A stretch of 64,000 nt of DNA, from NCBI RefSeq assembly GCF_900005765.1, contig NC_041681.1, positions 248,001 through 312,000 on the forward strand. The letters are read 5' to 3'. This document shows, piece after piece, positions 10,377 to 22,382 of the stretch (the first letter of the stretch is position 1; every line of letters starts with the position of its first letter). The notes under the pieces are model-generated. The model was not told where the DNA came from and searched no databases. It was given only the letters and a program-made list of their open reading frames with translations. Source of the DNA: Plasmodium relictum (taxonomy: Eukaryota; Apicomplexa; Aconoidasida; Haemosporida; Plasmodiidae). The position numbers were made by a program, and so were the translations under genes.

Positions 10377-11804
10377 ATGTCTACCAATAAGTTAAAAAGT
10401 AGTAGCTTACTTAAATTAGAAAGTAAATCTATAGATAAAAAAGGTGAAATAAATAATTTGAAAAAATTTACGAGCGTTAAAATAGTTAAAAAAAAAGTAG
10501 AAAATAAAATTGAAAATAGTGTAGATAATAATATAGATAATGGAGAAAAAACATTAAAAAAAAGAATTCTTAAAAAAAAGCAAGACACTAATGATGTTGA
10601 TAAGTTATTATCACTAAAAATAAACAATGATGAAAATAAAAAAATTATAGTCAAGAAAGTTATGCAGAAATTTAATATGAATAAAGATGAAATAGATAAT
10701 AAAGTTGAGAATAATGAAGTAATTACAAAAAATAATGAAACAAAAAAAAAGAAATTGAAAGGGAAAATAAGCAAAATGAAATTATTGAATGATAATAATG
10801 AAATAAATGTTGAATCAAATGATGAAAATAAAAATATTTTAAAAGAAGAAGATTCGGAAAATGAAATATTAGATTCATTCATCGAAAAGAAAAGTTCTGT
10901 TATAGACAAAAAAAAAGGAGTTAAAAAAAAAAAAGTTTTTGTTAAAAAAAGAACAATAATTGATAAATTAAAAGATTCTGAAAGAAATAGTAATACATTT
11001 TCTAATAATAATGATGACGAATTAGATGAAAAAAACAAAAAAAAAATAGAGACCGAAGATTCAGAAAAAATAAATAAAGAGATAATTAAGCATAAAAAAG
11101 AATTAGAAGAATTAAAAAATATTCATGAAGCTGAAATAAATAACATTAAAGAAGAAAAAAAAAAAGAAGTTGATAATTTAAATAATTATATAAAAAATTT
11201 AAATGAGGAAATACATATTTTAAATAATTCTCTAAACGTAGGATTAAAAGAAAAAACAAAAACTCAAGAAATCAATGCAACTTTAATGGAAAAGAAGTTA
11301 AAATTAAAAGAAAAAGTAAATATTTTGAAAACAAAAATGGAAGAATCTAATGAAATATATAATTTACTTAATGAAAAACATTTAACATTAGAAGAAGAAA
11401 ATAGATTATTACTTGAGAAAGACAAACGAAATATTTTGAAAATTAAAGATTTAGAAGAAGAAAAGATAAAATTAGAAAAAAAAGTTGAAGAAAAAGATAA
11501 TTTAATAAAGAAAAAAGAAGAAATTATAATTAAATATTCTAATGAAATTGAAAATTATAAAAGTGTTTTAAAAAATAAAGGAGAGATGCTATTAAATAGC
11601 TCCACTATGGACAAAAATTTAACAGATAAAAATAATCAAAAAGAATATATAAATAAATTATCAAAAGAAAAAAAGGAATTAATACATGCTTTTAAAAAGC
11701 AACTGGACTTAATAGTTATATTAAAAAAACAAATTAACTTATTAGAAAATAATAAAATATTAAATATAACTTTTAATGAATTTAAAAAAATTGTTCATGA
11801 TTAA
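10377..11804 (+). CDS. Coiled-coil protein with a TEX9-like C-terminus
   Basis: This single-exon gene encodes 475 residues and starts at an ATG. The first 220 residues are Lys/Asn-rich and disordered. A nearly continuous coiled coil runs from about 225 to 440. The last 45 residues depart from low complexity: KKELIHAFKKQLDLIVILKK, then a helix, then ILNITFNEFKKIVHD at the end. From memory this matches the end of the TEX9 (testis-expressed 9) family, which reads approximately ELM.AFKKQ.KLID.LK.Q...EAA..L.FTEEEF.KAL. TEX9 proteins are linked to centrioles and cilia. In Plasmodium only the male gamete builds an axoneme, so a basal-body role there is the natural inference. The coding call is strong; the family call is moderate. 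Confidence 0.8.
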   Translation: MSTNKLKSSSLLKLESKSIDKKGEINNLKKFTSVKIVKKKVENKIENSVDNNIDNGEKTLKKRILKKKQDTNDVDKLLSLKINNDENKKIIVKKVMQKFNMNKDEIDNKVENNEVITKNNETKKKKLKGKISKMKLLNDNNEINVESNDENKNILKEEDSENEILDSFIEKKSSVIDKKKGVKKKKVFVKKRTIIDKLKDSERNSNTFSNNNDDELDEKNKKKIETEDSEKINKEIIKHKKELEELKNIHEAEINNIKEEKKKEVDNLNNYIKNLNEEIHILNNSLNVGLKEKTKTQEINATLMEKKLKLKEKVNILKTKMEESNEIYNLLNEKHLTLEEENRLLLEKDKRNILKIKDLEEEKIKLEKKVEEKDNLIKKKEEIIIKYSNEIENYKSVLKNKGEMLLNSSTMDKNLTDKNNQKEYINKLSKEKKELIHAFKKQLDLIVILKKQINLLENNKILNITFNEFKKIVHD

Positions 11805-12598
11805 CATAAAAATATTCATATACTTTATTAAATCTTTCCTTTATTTTTTAACATTTTTTTTTTGGTTAGTCATATTTCCGTTTTATTCTTCAAGTTTTTT
11901 TTTTATCTTTTTATATAATATATATATATCTTTTAAAAAAACAAAAATACATATATTCAAAAATAATGTTTATTTTAATTGGTAAGTAAACTATTTTCAA
12001 TATTTTTCTTTTTGTAATTATAATGAAATAATAATATTTTTATTATTTTTCTGTATTTTTTCATATATTTTTTTTCTTTTTTTTTTTGATTACTTTCATT
12101 GAATAATTCATTATGAACAATGTCATTAAAAAGATAAAGTCTAATATGAATTTTTTTTTTTTTTTTTATACTTATAACATTAATAAACAATAAGAAATAT
12201 AATTAACAAACACAAATATAACTTTAAAAAAAAAAATAAAAAAAAATAATAATAATAAGTAAATAAACATATTTTAAAATCAATAAAATTACATAAAGTA
12301 TATATATATATATATACTACTTAACAATATGTTAATACAGTATTAAATATTATATATTTAAAAAAAACACCAAAATAAAAAAAAAATTACTACATTAATA
12401 TTAATTTAAAATATTTATATTTTCTATATTTTTTGAGAGCTAATTTTGCACTATTCTTTTTTAAACATTTAATTTATTGGTTTTAAGTTATATGATTTTT
12501 CGTTATTTTCATAATATATTATTTCTTTTTTAATTTTTCATTTTTTCATCATATATTATTTCTTTTTTTTTTTTCCAATTTTATATTTTTTTTATTTT
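11805..12598. other. Convergent 3' region
   Basis: This lies between the 3' ends of the TEX9-like gene (plus) and the ZRANB2-like gene (minus). It holds A/T tracts and a (TA)n run near 12300-12316. Short frames here are low-complexity Phe/Ile runs and are not supported as genes. Confidence 0.6.
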
Positions 12599-13636
12599 TT
12601 AATCTCTTCTATGTTTTTTTTTATCGTCATATCTTTTGTCATAATCATATTTTTTATCATCATATTTCTTATAATCACTTCCTGTATTATCATGTTTATA
12701 TTTTATATCATTATGCTTTTTATTGTAATCACTTTTTCTATCATTATATTTCTTATCATAATCACCTTTTCTATCATAATATTTTTTATGATCTCCATTA
12801 CTTTTTTTATATCCCTTATCTTCATCGTATATATTACTTCTTTTATCTTTTTTATAATTGTCTGATAACATACTTCTTGATCTTGAGTTTTCATAATTTT
12901 TATCTTTGCAAATATTATTTTTATATGACATATCTTTATTATTATTATTCTTGTTACTGTTATTTATATCATTATTTTCAAAGTTTCCTTTTGATTTTTC
13001 TTCTTCATTATCTGCAAAAAAGTAAACATATATATTAGTAAAAATATATATAATAAACATATGTTTATAAATATATATATGCACATAAATATAACCATTT
13101 TTTTTCTTCTTTTTTTTTTTTCTTCCAAATTCATCATATTCTTCATCTTCTGAGTCATGAACTCTTTTTTCATTATTCCATTGAATATCATAATGCCCTC
13201 CTCCCTTTCCTGTTCTTATTTCTTTATTGCTTTTAAACTCATTTAATTTTTTGCTGTATCTACTTTTACTACATATATTACATTTTTCTCTCTTTGCCCA
13301 ATTTATATTACCACAATCATCACACTTCCAATCATTTGATTTAAAAAATATCTGCTTAAAATTTTTTTTTACTAAAAAAGAAAAATAAAATATATTATAT
13401 ATATATATATATATATTTTTAAAGCATTTAATATATGTATGAATAAGAAATATTTAAGAGTATATTTATAAAAATATAGATAAAAATATTTAATATATAA
13501 TAAAATAATTCTTACTAGTGCTCTTTGGTCTAGGTTTACTGCATCGGTTACAGTGAGTTCTTTTCGAAAAATTAATATTTCGACAGCTTTAAAAACAATT
13601 TTTATTATATTTTATAAATATAAAAAAAAAAATTGT

Positions 13637-13716
<80 letters not shown>

Positions 13717-14146
13717 CATATATATATATATTTTTTTTTCTTTAATGAATATTCTTATGTTTCGTTTTTAAGTGGTTTTAAAAAGGTGTGTTGCTATTTT
13801 AGTGTTATAAACTTAAACATTTTTTAATTTTTCAATTAAAAATCAAATAATAAAATAAATAGCATTTTACTTTTCATCTGTGCAAATCCAATCTCCTGAT
13901 TTTAACTTGTCTATAAGAAATTAAAAAAAAAAATATCATAAAAAAAATAAATTAAATTGATTCATATAAATAAAAATGATATATTAATCTATATTATAAG
14001 GAACATTAATATGTATAATATTTAATCAGAAATTATTTATTATTATCATTCATACATAAATAAAAATTAGTAGTTGAAATAGCAAAAAAAAAAAAAAAAA
14101 ATTTCATTTTTAATATATATTAACCTGTATATTTGTGACTTTCCAT
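12599..14146 (-). CDS. ZRANB2: ZRANB2-like splicing factor with two RanBP2-type zinc fingers
   Basis: I rebuilt five exons on the minus strand: 14125-14146, 13871-13910, 13516-13586, 13096-13371 and 12599-13011. All have GT/AG borders and matching phase, giving 273 residues. Finger 1 (residues 13-36) starts GDWIC and supplies cysteines 17, 22, 33 and 36. Finger 2 (57-78) starts NDWKC, with cysteines 61, 64, 75 and 78. Both have the W-x-C, conserved Asn and C-x2-C layout of RanBP2 fingers. The spacing and the DSEDEEYDEFGRKKKK segment after finger 2 match ZRANB2, whose fingers bind single-stranded RNA at 5' splice sites. The tail is a Lys/Asp/Tyr-rich run, where the vertebrate protein has an SR domain. 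A nuclear role in splicing is inferred from the family. Confidence 0.88.
13653..13711. repeat. (TA)n microsatellite in an intron
   Basis: About 30 TA units lie in the second intron of the ZRANB2-like gene, preceded by a short (TTA)n run. Length variation between isolates is expected. Confidence 0.9.
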
Positions 14147-14943
14147 TATTCTACAATTTTTTTTTTCTTCGTATTTTTTTTTCTCTGGATTTTTTTTTCT
14201 TTATTTTATTAGAATAATTTTTTTTTTAATTTTTTTTTAAAGTATGACACTAAAATTTTATAAAACTCACATTTAATTTTTTATCATATTTTTTATATTT
14301 TTAAGCACATGTTCTTTCAAACAAAATTTCGTTATTTTAAAATATAGTAAAATTTTATTTTTCAAAAATTTTATAATATTTTATAAAATTTTTAAATATC
14401 TTCAGAATTATAATTCCAATAAAAAATTTCATCTAATGAAATTTATATTATCACATTTAGAATAATTAAAAAAATATTTCAAGTTAAAAAGGTAGTTTAA
14501 TTTAATCTCTATTTTTACTATCTAGTATTTTTTTTTATTAATAAAAATATTTTAATAATTTTGTAGTCATAATATAGATAACGTAAGAAAAATAAAATCG
14601 AAAAATATTTTTTCGAGAAATTTCTTATTAAAAACAATTTTTTTTTTCTTTTTGTAAATTATAATTTTTTGAAAATTTTAAGTACCATACAATTTTTTTA
14701 TTTTTATTATGTATATCAAAAAAAAAAAAAAAAAAGAAAAGAAAAAAATAATATATGAATTTTTTAAAAAAATTTGAAGGTGTAATTTCTGTCTTAATTT
14801 TATTAAATTTTTTTTATAATTATTTTATATATATATATATTTTGTAACAATTTATATTTATTTGAAAATATATTTAAAATTAAAAACAAAATATATTATC
14901 TCAAAAAAATTTGCAAATACGATTAAAAAAAAAACATTTAGCT
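14147..14943. other. Intergenic DNA upstream of the ZRANB2-like gene
   Basis: This gap lies between two minus-strand genes. It is A/T tracts only, with no open frame of note. It should hold the promoter of the ZRANB2-like gene and the 3' UTR of the three-exon gene. Confidence 0.6.
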
Positions 14944-15370
14944 TTATTTTTCCTTTTGTACAGTATTATATATATTTTCTCCTATTCCTGTTAAATCAAA
15001 TTCATCTTCATTATATTTAACCTAAAATAAATAAAAATAAAAATAAAATATAGTATAGAAATTTAATAATAAAATAAATACTTGTAAAGAATTAAATTAT
15101 ATAGAAGATATAGAAATTTTCATATTTTTTTTTTTTACATTAATTTTCCTCTTTTTTATATATCTAGTAATATATAAGTTAGATCCTTTAACTGGTTTTA
15201 GGTTGAATGAGTGTTGGTTTAGCATTTTTTTGTCTGATAAATTTAAATTTCTTTCGTTATGTTCTCTCAATAATTGTAAATCAATAACTTCTCCTTTTAA
15301 GTAATCACATAGAGTATTATTATAATAATGCATATATCTATCTTTCCAATAAAAATATAAACTTGAAAAA

Positions 15371-15401
<31 letters not shown>

Positions 15402-16539
15402 TGTATATTAATAATATTATTTTATTTTTATGTTACGTTCTTGTCCATTTTCTAAATATAGAACGAGGTAGTAATAGATTGTATTCAGTTTGGTCATCAT
15501 CTAAATTTATTTCATAATATGATTGATTTTCATTAAAATTAGAATATATATTATCAGAATAATCTATATTTAATTTATCTAATAGTTGTTTCCTGCTTTT
15601 TATTAATTTTCTTTTACATACCTTTGACGCATAAAGCATAATATTATTTTTGTTATTTTCCCAATCGTTCAAATGTTCAGTCTTATGTTTTTTAAAATTT
15701 AAATATAGTTCATCTAATGTGTTCCAATCGACCCCATAACTAGAACTATAGCACCATAAATTTTCTAATCTTTTTTTATTTATCTCTATATTTTTTTTAT
15801 CTATTTCAAAATTATCATTTTTTTCATTTTTTTTTTTTTTTAATACAAAAGGTTGCAAACGATGATTATATATCAAGGGGTTAGGCCATAAGACATTCCT
15901 ATCAGGATAATTAAATTCTTTAAAACTTGATTTCAAATAATATATATCATAATTAGACTCTTTATTTTTTATTCTTTCATTCACAACATCATCGGAAATG
16001 TTTTCTGATTCTTGAAACATATCGTTAATTATATTTTTTACGTCATTTTTTCTCATATTTCTTGGGCTTGAACATTTTATTTTTATTTTTATATTCATAA
16101 ATTCCTTTTTAATAAACCTTAAAAGTTCTTGGGGACAATCATATGTATCATTACTATCATCATAAATTTCATAAAAAGATTTTATATATTTATCATCACC
16201 TTCTTCTTCTTCTTCATCTTCTTCTTCATATGATATTTTTTCTTCTTCAATATCTTTTTTATTTTCACCTTTTTCTTTAACATTATCATCGTTGAATTCT
16301 TTGTTTTTATGTTCATTTTTATTATTATTTTTCTCTTCTATCACACTGTTACTTACACTCCTTTCATTTTTTCCTGGTATAAAAATGCCTTTTTCTCTTA
16401 ACAACATTAAAAAAATTTCATTATTATTTCCCAATCTTAATTTATTTTGTAAAAGTATACTGCTTTTTTTATTATATAAAGTAAAGAACTTCACATTTTT
16501 AAAAAAAAATAATTTATCTTTACTTCTTAATTTATTCAT
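14944..16539 (-). CDS. Three-exon conserved-looking protein of unknown function
   Basis: Three exons join in phase: 15437-16539, 15139-15361 and 14944-15021, giving 467 residues. The exon 1/2 junction produces ...WTRTLYFYWKDRYMHYY, and the exon 2/3 junction produces ...KKRKINVKYNEDEFDLTG. The protein ends with a compact, non-repetitive exon. I do not recognise the family. Residues 1-50 are basic and hydrophobic with few acids, which would suit a mitochondrial presequence. Residues 60-115 are a Glu/Asp/Lys-rich insert. Residues 215-400 carry Trp- and Tyr-rich blocks such as NVLWPNPLIYNHRLQPF and WCYSSSYGVDWNTLDELY that look folded. A subunit of a mitochondrial complex is possible but unproven. 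Confidence 0.75.
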
Positions 16540-16668
16540 TTAAAAAATATTTACACAATATGTAAAAAAAAAAATTAATTATATATATACATTTATCAGC
16601 TGATATTGAAAATTCATATAATAATTAATACATTCCTTAGAGAGAAAAAAAAAAAGATTTTTATATAC

Positions 16669-16702
<34 letters not shown>

Positions 16703-17386
16703 GTATAATAAAATATATAGTATAGTTACAAAATATGTGAATAAAAAATATATTATAAAGATTAAAAAAAAAGAAATAGAAAAATTTTTTTTCTTAATTC
16801 AACAGAAAAAATAATTTTAAAATATAGCAGAATCATATGGAAATTATTAATTTTTTATAGTAAAATAACACAACTAAATTAAAAAAAAAAAGTAAAAATA
16901 TTTACATGTATAAAATTAGCGTCCTTTATATAAAACTACAAAAATATATATGAATATCTAAATATTTTAAGTTCAGAATAAAATTTTAAAGTTCTTTAAT
17001 TTTTATCGAATTCTAAAAAAAATATTAAAAATTTAAAAAATACCAAAAAATATGTTATTTTTTTTAAAAAACTTAATAAATTATATATTAATTTTTTATT
17101 ATCATATAAATGTATGTGTAATATATTAAAATTTTGTATCCATGTATTAAAAAAAAAACGAACATAAAATCAGAGAATATAAAATTAAAAATAAAATAAA
17201 AACCTAAGTAAAATATAGCAAAAACATGTTTTAAAAAAGTAATAAATGAAATTTATATTATTTTTGTGTAAATACTATTAGGAAAGTAAAAATGGTTCAT
17301 AAAAAAAAATTTATTTAAGAAATATAGATATCAATATTTCATAAATATAAATATAAATATGTATGTTATCTTTTTTATATATTTCT
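16540..17386. other. Intergenic DNA between two minus-strand genes
   Basis: The gap contains a (TA)n run near 16674-16699 and otherwise plain A/T-rich sequence. I see no gene. It should hold the promoter of the three-exon unknown gene and the 3' UTR of FEN1. Confidence 0.6.
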
Positions 17387-19069
17387 TTAGCATCTTTGAA
17401 TGGACTTCCCTTTCTTAACTTTAGTAACATTCTTTGGACAAAATGGTAACAAAAATAGATTATTTTTTTTTTTTATTTCAGTAATATTCTTAACATTATT
17501 ACTATTTAAAGTGATACTACTACTATTCAAAGTACTATCATTACTTAAATTATTACTATTATTTAAAGTATTACTATTATTACTTAAATTAATATCATTC
17601 TTATTATTATTATTTAAATTAGAGTTATTATATATAGAATTATCAATCTCAACATTATTACTATCATTTATACTATTAATATTTAAACTATTTTGTATAT
17701 TATTATTTTTTAAATTACCCGATTCCGAATCCATCTGGTCATCTAAAGAATTTTGACGATGAATATCGTTATTATATTGAGTTTTCTCTTCTAGTTCTTT
17801 TGAAACTTCATCTTTTTCTTTTTTTATTTGCTCATTTTGTTCACTCTCTTTTTTAATGGTTTTTTTTTCCGTTTTTTGTTTCTTATTAAGTTTCGTATTA
17901 TTATTTGCAATATCTCTTTTTGTTCCTTTTTGTTTTTTTTTCAGATCTTTTTGGCTTTCTTCGATGATCAACTTAGTGCTTTTTTTAGTGCAAGCAGTAA
18001 AAAAATTATCAAGACGCCTCTGTGTTGTCACTTTTCTAGCTTTTAATAATCGGTTAATATAATTTGTTACTCTAACTTCGTTAAAATTATATTCTTTAAT
18101 TAATAAATCTTTTAATTCATCAATTTTTGGTTCGCTCCAATCTATTTTAATTTCTTCTTTAGTTAAAACTTTTGGGTTTATAAATGAATTTCTTGCTTCT
18201 ACAAATCTAAAATTAGTAGGGACTTGATATTTATTTTTATCAATATTTTCAATAATATTTTCTATACAATTATATTCCTTTATAAGGTTATAAGCAGTTT
18301 TTGAACCAATCCCTTTAATAGTGTCACAATAATCACACCCACACAAAATACAAAAGTCAATAAATTGATTCATTGTTAAATTTAAACCTTTTAAAACTTG
18401 TTGCAAATTTATTTCAGTTAATATATAACCTCTTTTACTTGAGTTTTTATTTTTATTTTGATTTGAAGAAGCATTAGCGTTTAAATTTCTAATCAATATC
18501 TTTGTTCCAAAAACTAACGCATCGGCATCTTCTGTTGCAGTTGCATGTGCTATATCATACTTCGTTAAAAATGCACATTGTGATTCAGCTTCACAAGGTG
18601 CTTCAACAATAGGTATTCCCATTAATGTTAGTAATTTTTTTGCCTCTTCATTTTGTTTTTTAGTAACACGTACTGTCCTTCCACTTTGCTTTTTTATTTC
18701 TTCTAAATCTCCTTCTTCTTTTGCTTTTTGCAACAATTCTTCTGCTTTTTGCCTTTTTTCTCCTCTTTTTTCAAGCTCAGAACCTTTTAATTCTGGTGGG
18801 GCTCCGTCAAAAACATAAATTGGTTTTAGTCCATTCTCCATTAATTTAATACTTCTTGACATCAATCCTGATATATGAGAAGTTGTTTCACCTGATTCAT
18901 TTGTTAAATTCCCATAATGATCAGAATCTCTTATAGCTATTATGAATTGATATAAGGACATTGATGCATCAATAGCTATTATCCTACCCATTAAGTTCTC
19001 AATTTTTATTTCTTTGATAGCATTTGGTGCTGCATCCGCAATGAATTTTGTTAATCCTTTTATTCCCAT
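17387..19069 (-). CDS. FEN1: Flap endonuclease 1
   Basis: This single-exon gene encodes 560 residues, starting [10 protein letters not shown], where Gly2 is the processed N-terminus of the family. FEN1 removes 5' flaps during Okazaki fragment maturation and long-patch base excision repair. The N domain (about 1-110) carries the metal ligands Asp34 in IAIDAS and Asp88 in VFDGAPPE. The I domain has Glu156, Glu160 and Glu162 in VEAPCEAES, then Asp181 and Asp183 in EDADALVFG, and Asp246 in [13 protein letters not shown] with its helix-two-turn-helix. The PCNA-binding box QRRLDNFF is at 350-357. Human FEN1 is about 380 residues. Here some 200 residues of Lys- and then Asn/Ser-rich sequence follow the PCNA box and end in a short basic tail. 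A small Asn/Lys insert sits near 198-213. No catalytic residue is missing. Confidence 0.97.
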   Translation of the reverse strand: MGIKGLTKFIADAAPNAIKEIKIENLMGRIIAIDASMSLYQFIIAIRDSDHYGNLTNESGETTSHISGLMSRSIKLMENGLKPIYVFDGAPPELKGSELEKRGEKRQKAEELLQKAKEEGDLEEIKKQSGRTVRVTKKQNEEAKKLLTLMGIPIVEAPCEAESQCAFLTKYDIAHATATEDADALVFGTKILIRNLNANASSNQNKNKNSSKRGYILTEINLQQVLKGLNLTMNQFIDFCILCGCDYCDTIKGIGSKTAYNLIKEYNCIENIIENIDKNKYQVPTNFRFVEARNSFINPKVLTKEEIKIDWSEPKIDELKDLLIKEYNFNEVRVTNYINRLLKARKVTTQRRLDNFFTACTKKSTKLIIEESQKDLKKKQKGTKRDIANNNTKLNKKQKTEKKTIKKESEQNEQIKKEKDEVSKELEEKTQYNNDIHRQNSLDDQMDSESGNLKNNNIQNSLNINSINDSNNVEIDNSIYNNSNLNNNNKNDINLSNNSNTLNNSNNLSNDSTLNSSSITLNSNNVKNITEIKKKNNLFLLPFCPKNVTKVKKGKSIQRC

Positions 19070-22000
19070 TTAAAAAAAAATATATATATATATAAATATA
19101 TATACGTATATATATATTTTATAATTATTTTTTATATATTAAAAAAGATATTATATATATAAATTAAAAATATATAAAACAATTCATTTTTTTTTTTATT
19201 TTTAGTAGGAGAGTTATTTTTAAATTTTATGCGATTAAAAAAATTTATATTTAATTTTTTTTATATAATATATATATTATAGCTTTATTTTCTTTTTCTT
19301 TTAATAAAAGAATAAAAAAAAATTAATAATTCTGGATAATTATCTATTTATCTTATATTAATTCTTATTTAATAAATATAAAAACTATGTTAAAATATAT
19401 AAGTTTTACATATTATTTTCCCTTTATTTTATTATATGTTATTTTATCTTTTAATTTTATTTTATCTATATAAAAAAATATTTTTAGATTTCTTAAAATA
19501 TAAATTTACTTTTTTTCTTTTTGAAATTATATTTTAAATATTTGTATTCTTAAAATATTTTAATGCTTAAATATTTTTTTTTATAAAAATACATAAGTAA
19601 TAAATTAAAAAAAAAAAATTTAGTCAATAATATTAATACATTTATATTTTTTGCCTTTAATTACGTTAAAAATAGGAAAAAAAAAAATTTATATATGCAC
19701 ACATAATATTGGTTTCAACACACATCTAATAAATTTATTTTTATAATTTTTTTGAATGATTTTTTAAAATATAATATATTTGCCTTTCATTTATATATTT
19801 TAATATATAATATTTAATGAAAATAATTTTATATTCATTTTTTTGTTAATTTTTAAAAAAATATATTATTCTATTTTATTATGGCAGTAAAATGTAGTTT
19901 AGACAATACATGTAATATATATTTAAACAATTAGTATTATCTTATTATAAATATAAAAAACTTACATTTTTTAAAATATATTATAAAAATTCAGCCTTTC
20001 ATTTTTTCTGTTTCTTTTTTGTTAATATGTATAATTTAATTTTATATACTACATATTCCCCCTTTTTTTTATTCTTCATTTACATTATTTCTGCGTTTTC
20101 ATTTTTTTCAAGAACAAAATTTAAAATGGATTAAAATTTAAAAATTAATAAGGAAATTACACTAATTATATATATTCTCTATAACCACTAAATTTTTTTT
20201 CTTATTTAATATTTTTTTATATAAATTACATAACCTCTATTTAAAAATAACGGAAAGAATATTCCCTGAACTATTGTTTTAAAGGAAGTATACATATTTT
20301 AAAAATTAAAAAATATATATGAAAAAATAATAAAAGGCATAATTTTCGAAATTTTTCTTTTTAGAAGATTAAATATTTTAGAAAAAGAAATTATTATGTT
20401 TATTTCTTTTTTTTAGTTATAGACTGAAGAAGACAATATTAATTTAAAAAGGGTATCTTTAAATTTATTATAGTGAAATTCTTATAATATTTTTTTTTTT
20501 TTTTAACTCTATATGAATTCTTTTAAAAAATTAACAGTATCACAAGAACATATCGATGATTCCCTATTTTGGAATGTATATTTAACTATTTTATTTTTAT
20601 TTTTTAAAAGTTTTTCTTTTTATTTTAAAAAATATTTTGAAGATAATTAAAAAAAAAAAATTTATTAGGAAAATAACTTTTTATAACTTATTTTTTCATT
20701 TTTTAACAAAATGAATATTTTTAATAGTACAATAAAGTACCCCAGTATCTAGTTTCTAAAAAAAAAAATATAGATAAATTTATAAAAAGTATTATGAATC
20801 CAATTTTTTTACTTCTTTTATATTTATTAAAAAATTAATTTTAAAATATAGTGGTAAATGGAGTGAACAAACAGATAAAATAACAGCAAATAGAATATTA
20901 TTGAAGTTAATTGACAATTTTCTCAATATGTCTTTATTTCCTTTAACTTTATGATTATTCACAATATAATTAACACATAGCATATATCTTTATAATTTTT
21001 GTAGAAGAATTTGTAAAATAAAGAAAAAACTTTTCTTTTCGTTCCTGTATTGAAATAAAGACAAAAAAAAAATTATAATTTTCATCTATTCCTAGTATTA
21101 ATATTATTTTAAATTAAATAAATAAGAATTTTCTTTTAATGAAAAAAAAAAAAAAATCAAGTTTTGAAAATTATTACATTTGTTTTTAAATTTATCTTAT
21201 ATTAAAATTGTCTTAAAAAAATTAAGGTGAAATAAATTAATTTCACTAAATTTAACTATATGTTAAAATATAGGTATGAGCTATTTTTTTTTTTAATTTT
21301 TTTGTGTTAAAATAAAAAAATATATAAGCTTTAAAATTATTATAATTTTTAAAAAAGAAAAAAGTTAGAAAATTGCGTATGTAATCCTTAAATACTTTCT
21401 GTATCAGAATAATACAAATGGAAACCAAGCTCTTAATAGATGAAAACAACTTAAAGACGTAATGATAAATTATTATAGTATATTAAAAAATGGAGAGACT
21501 TAAAATTCTTTAATTCTTGTATTATGATTCATCTTTATTAAATTGTAATGTTATTTATTTTTTATTGTGTGCATGTCTCTTTTTTTCTAAGCAAATAAAA
21601 CAGATAGCCACTTTTTCTTGTTCCCACCTTTAAATATGTTAATTTAACATTCACAAACAAAAGACAAACTAAACCATGTTGAAACATTATTAAAATATAT
21701 AATAAAGTATTTTTACGATAATTTTTAAATTTATATTTCATTTTAAATACGTAAAACCTTAAATTATATTTATATGTTATACAAATGTTTTAAAATATAA
21801 TATATGAATTAGCTTCATTTAACTATTAAAAAAAAAAAAAAAAAAAAAAAAAATCATGTAACTTAATCTGCAGTTGTATATGTAATACAAAAAAATAGAA
21901 TTAAAATATTCATATTCATTTATTCTTTATTGAACCCTTTTTTTACGTTAATTTCTTCTACAAATTTTGTTTTACATAATTTTTTTTACTTTTTTTATTT

Positions 22001-22382
22001 TTCTCCTTCTTAATGCTCTAAAAACTACAAAGGCTATATGTATATATATGTATACACTTCCGTATGCATGTAAAATGCATGTATATTTTTAAATTAAAAC
22101 TGATTCTGTTATTTTATTATTTTGGTTCAACAAATAATTGCTAGCTTTATTAATTTTTTTTTTTTTTTTTTAAATTTAAAACATATATATAAAATTTTGC
22201 ATATATAATTAAAAAAAAACTAATTAATTTTTTTTTAGGTATGTAAATTTTCTCAAAAATTTATAATTTTTTTGTTTTTTACAAATAATTTTTTCCATTT
22301 AAAACAATATTTACACGCTTTATATATTTATATATATATTTTTTTTTTTGTACAATTTTTTAAAATTAAAAAAATAATACAA
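19070..22382. other. Large divergent promoter region between FEN1 and SIAP1
   Basis: About 3.3 kb separate the two start codons. Parts near 20,720-21,000 and 21,370-21,640 are less repetitive than the rest and contain open frames of 60-65 codons on the minus strand. These have no family match and no clear splice partners, so I do not call genes. A run of A lies near 21,829-21,853. Three TGCATG elements lie on the SIAP1 side. Confidence 0.55.
22065..22081 (+). promoter_or_regulatory. Paired TGCATG elements upstream of SIAP1
   Basis: TGCATG occurs at 22065-22070 and again at 22076-22081, the second copy starting 11 bases after the first, roughly one helical turn. They lie about 300-320 bases upstream of the SIAP1 ATG. 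A third copy lies at 21570-21575. TGCATG is the core recognised by the sporozoite transcription factor AP2-Sp (established for rodent malaria). Its use here is inferred from motif and position. Confidence 0.6.

Noticed and set aside
13553-13827. Tyr-Ile repeat frames on the plus strand
   Set aside because: They are the (TA)n microsatellite inside an intron of the ZRANB2-like gene, which is on the other strand.
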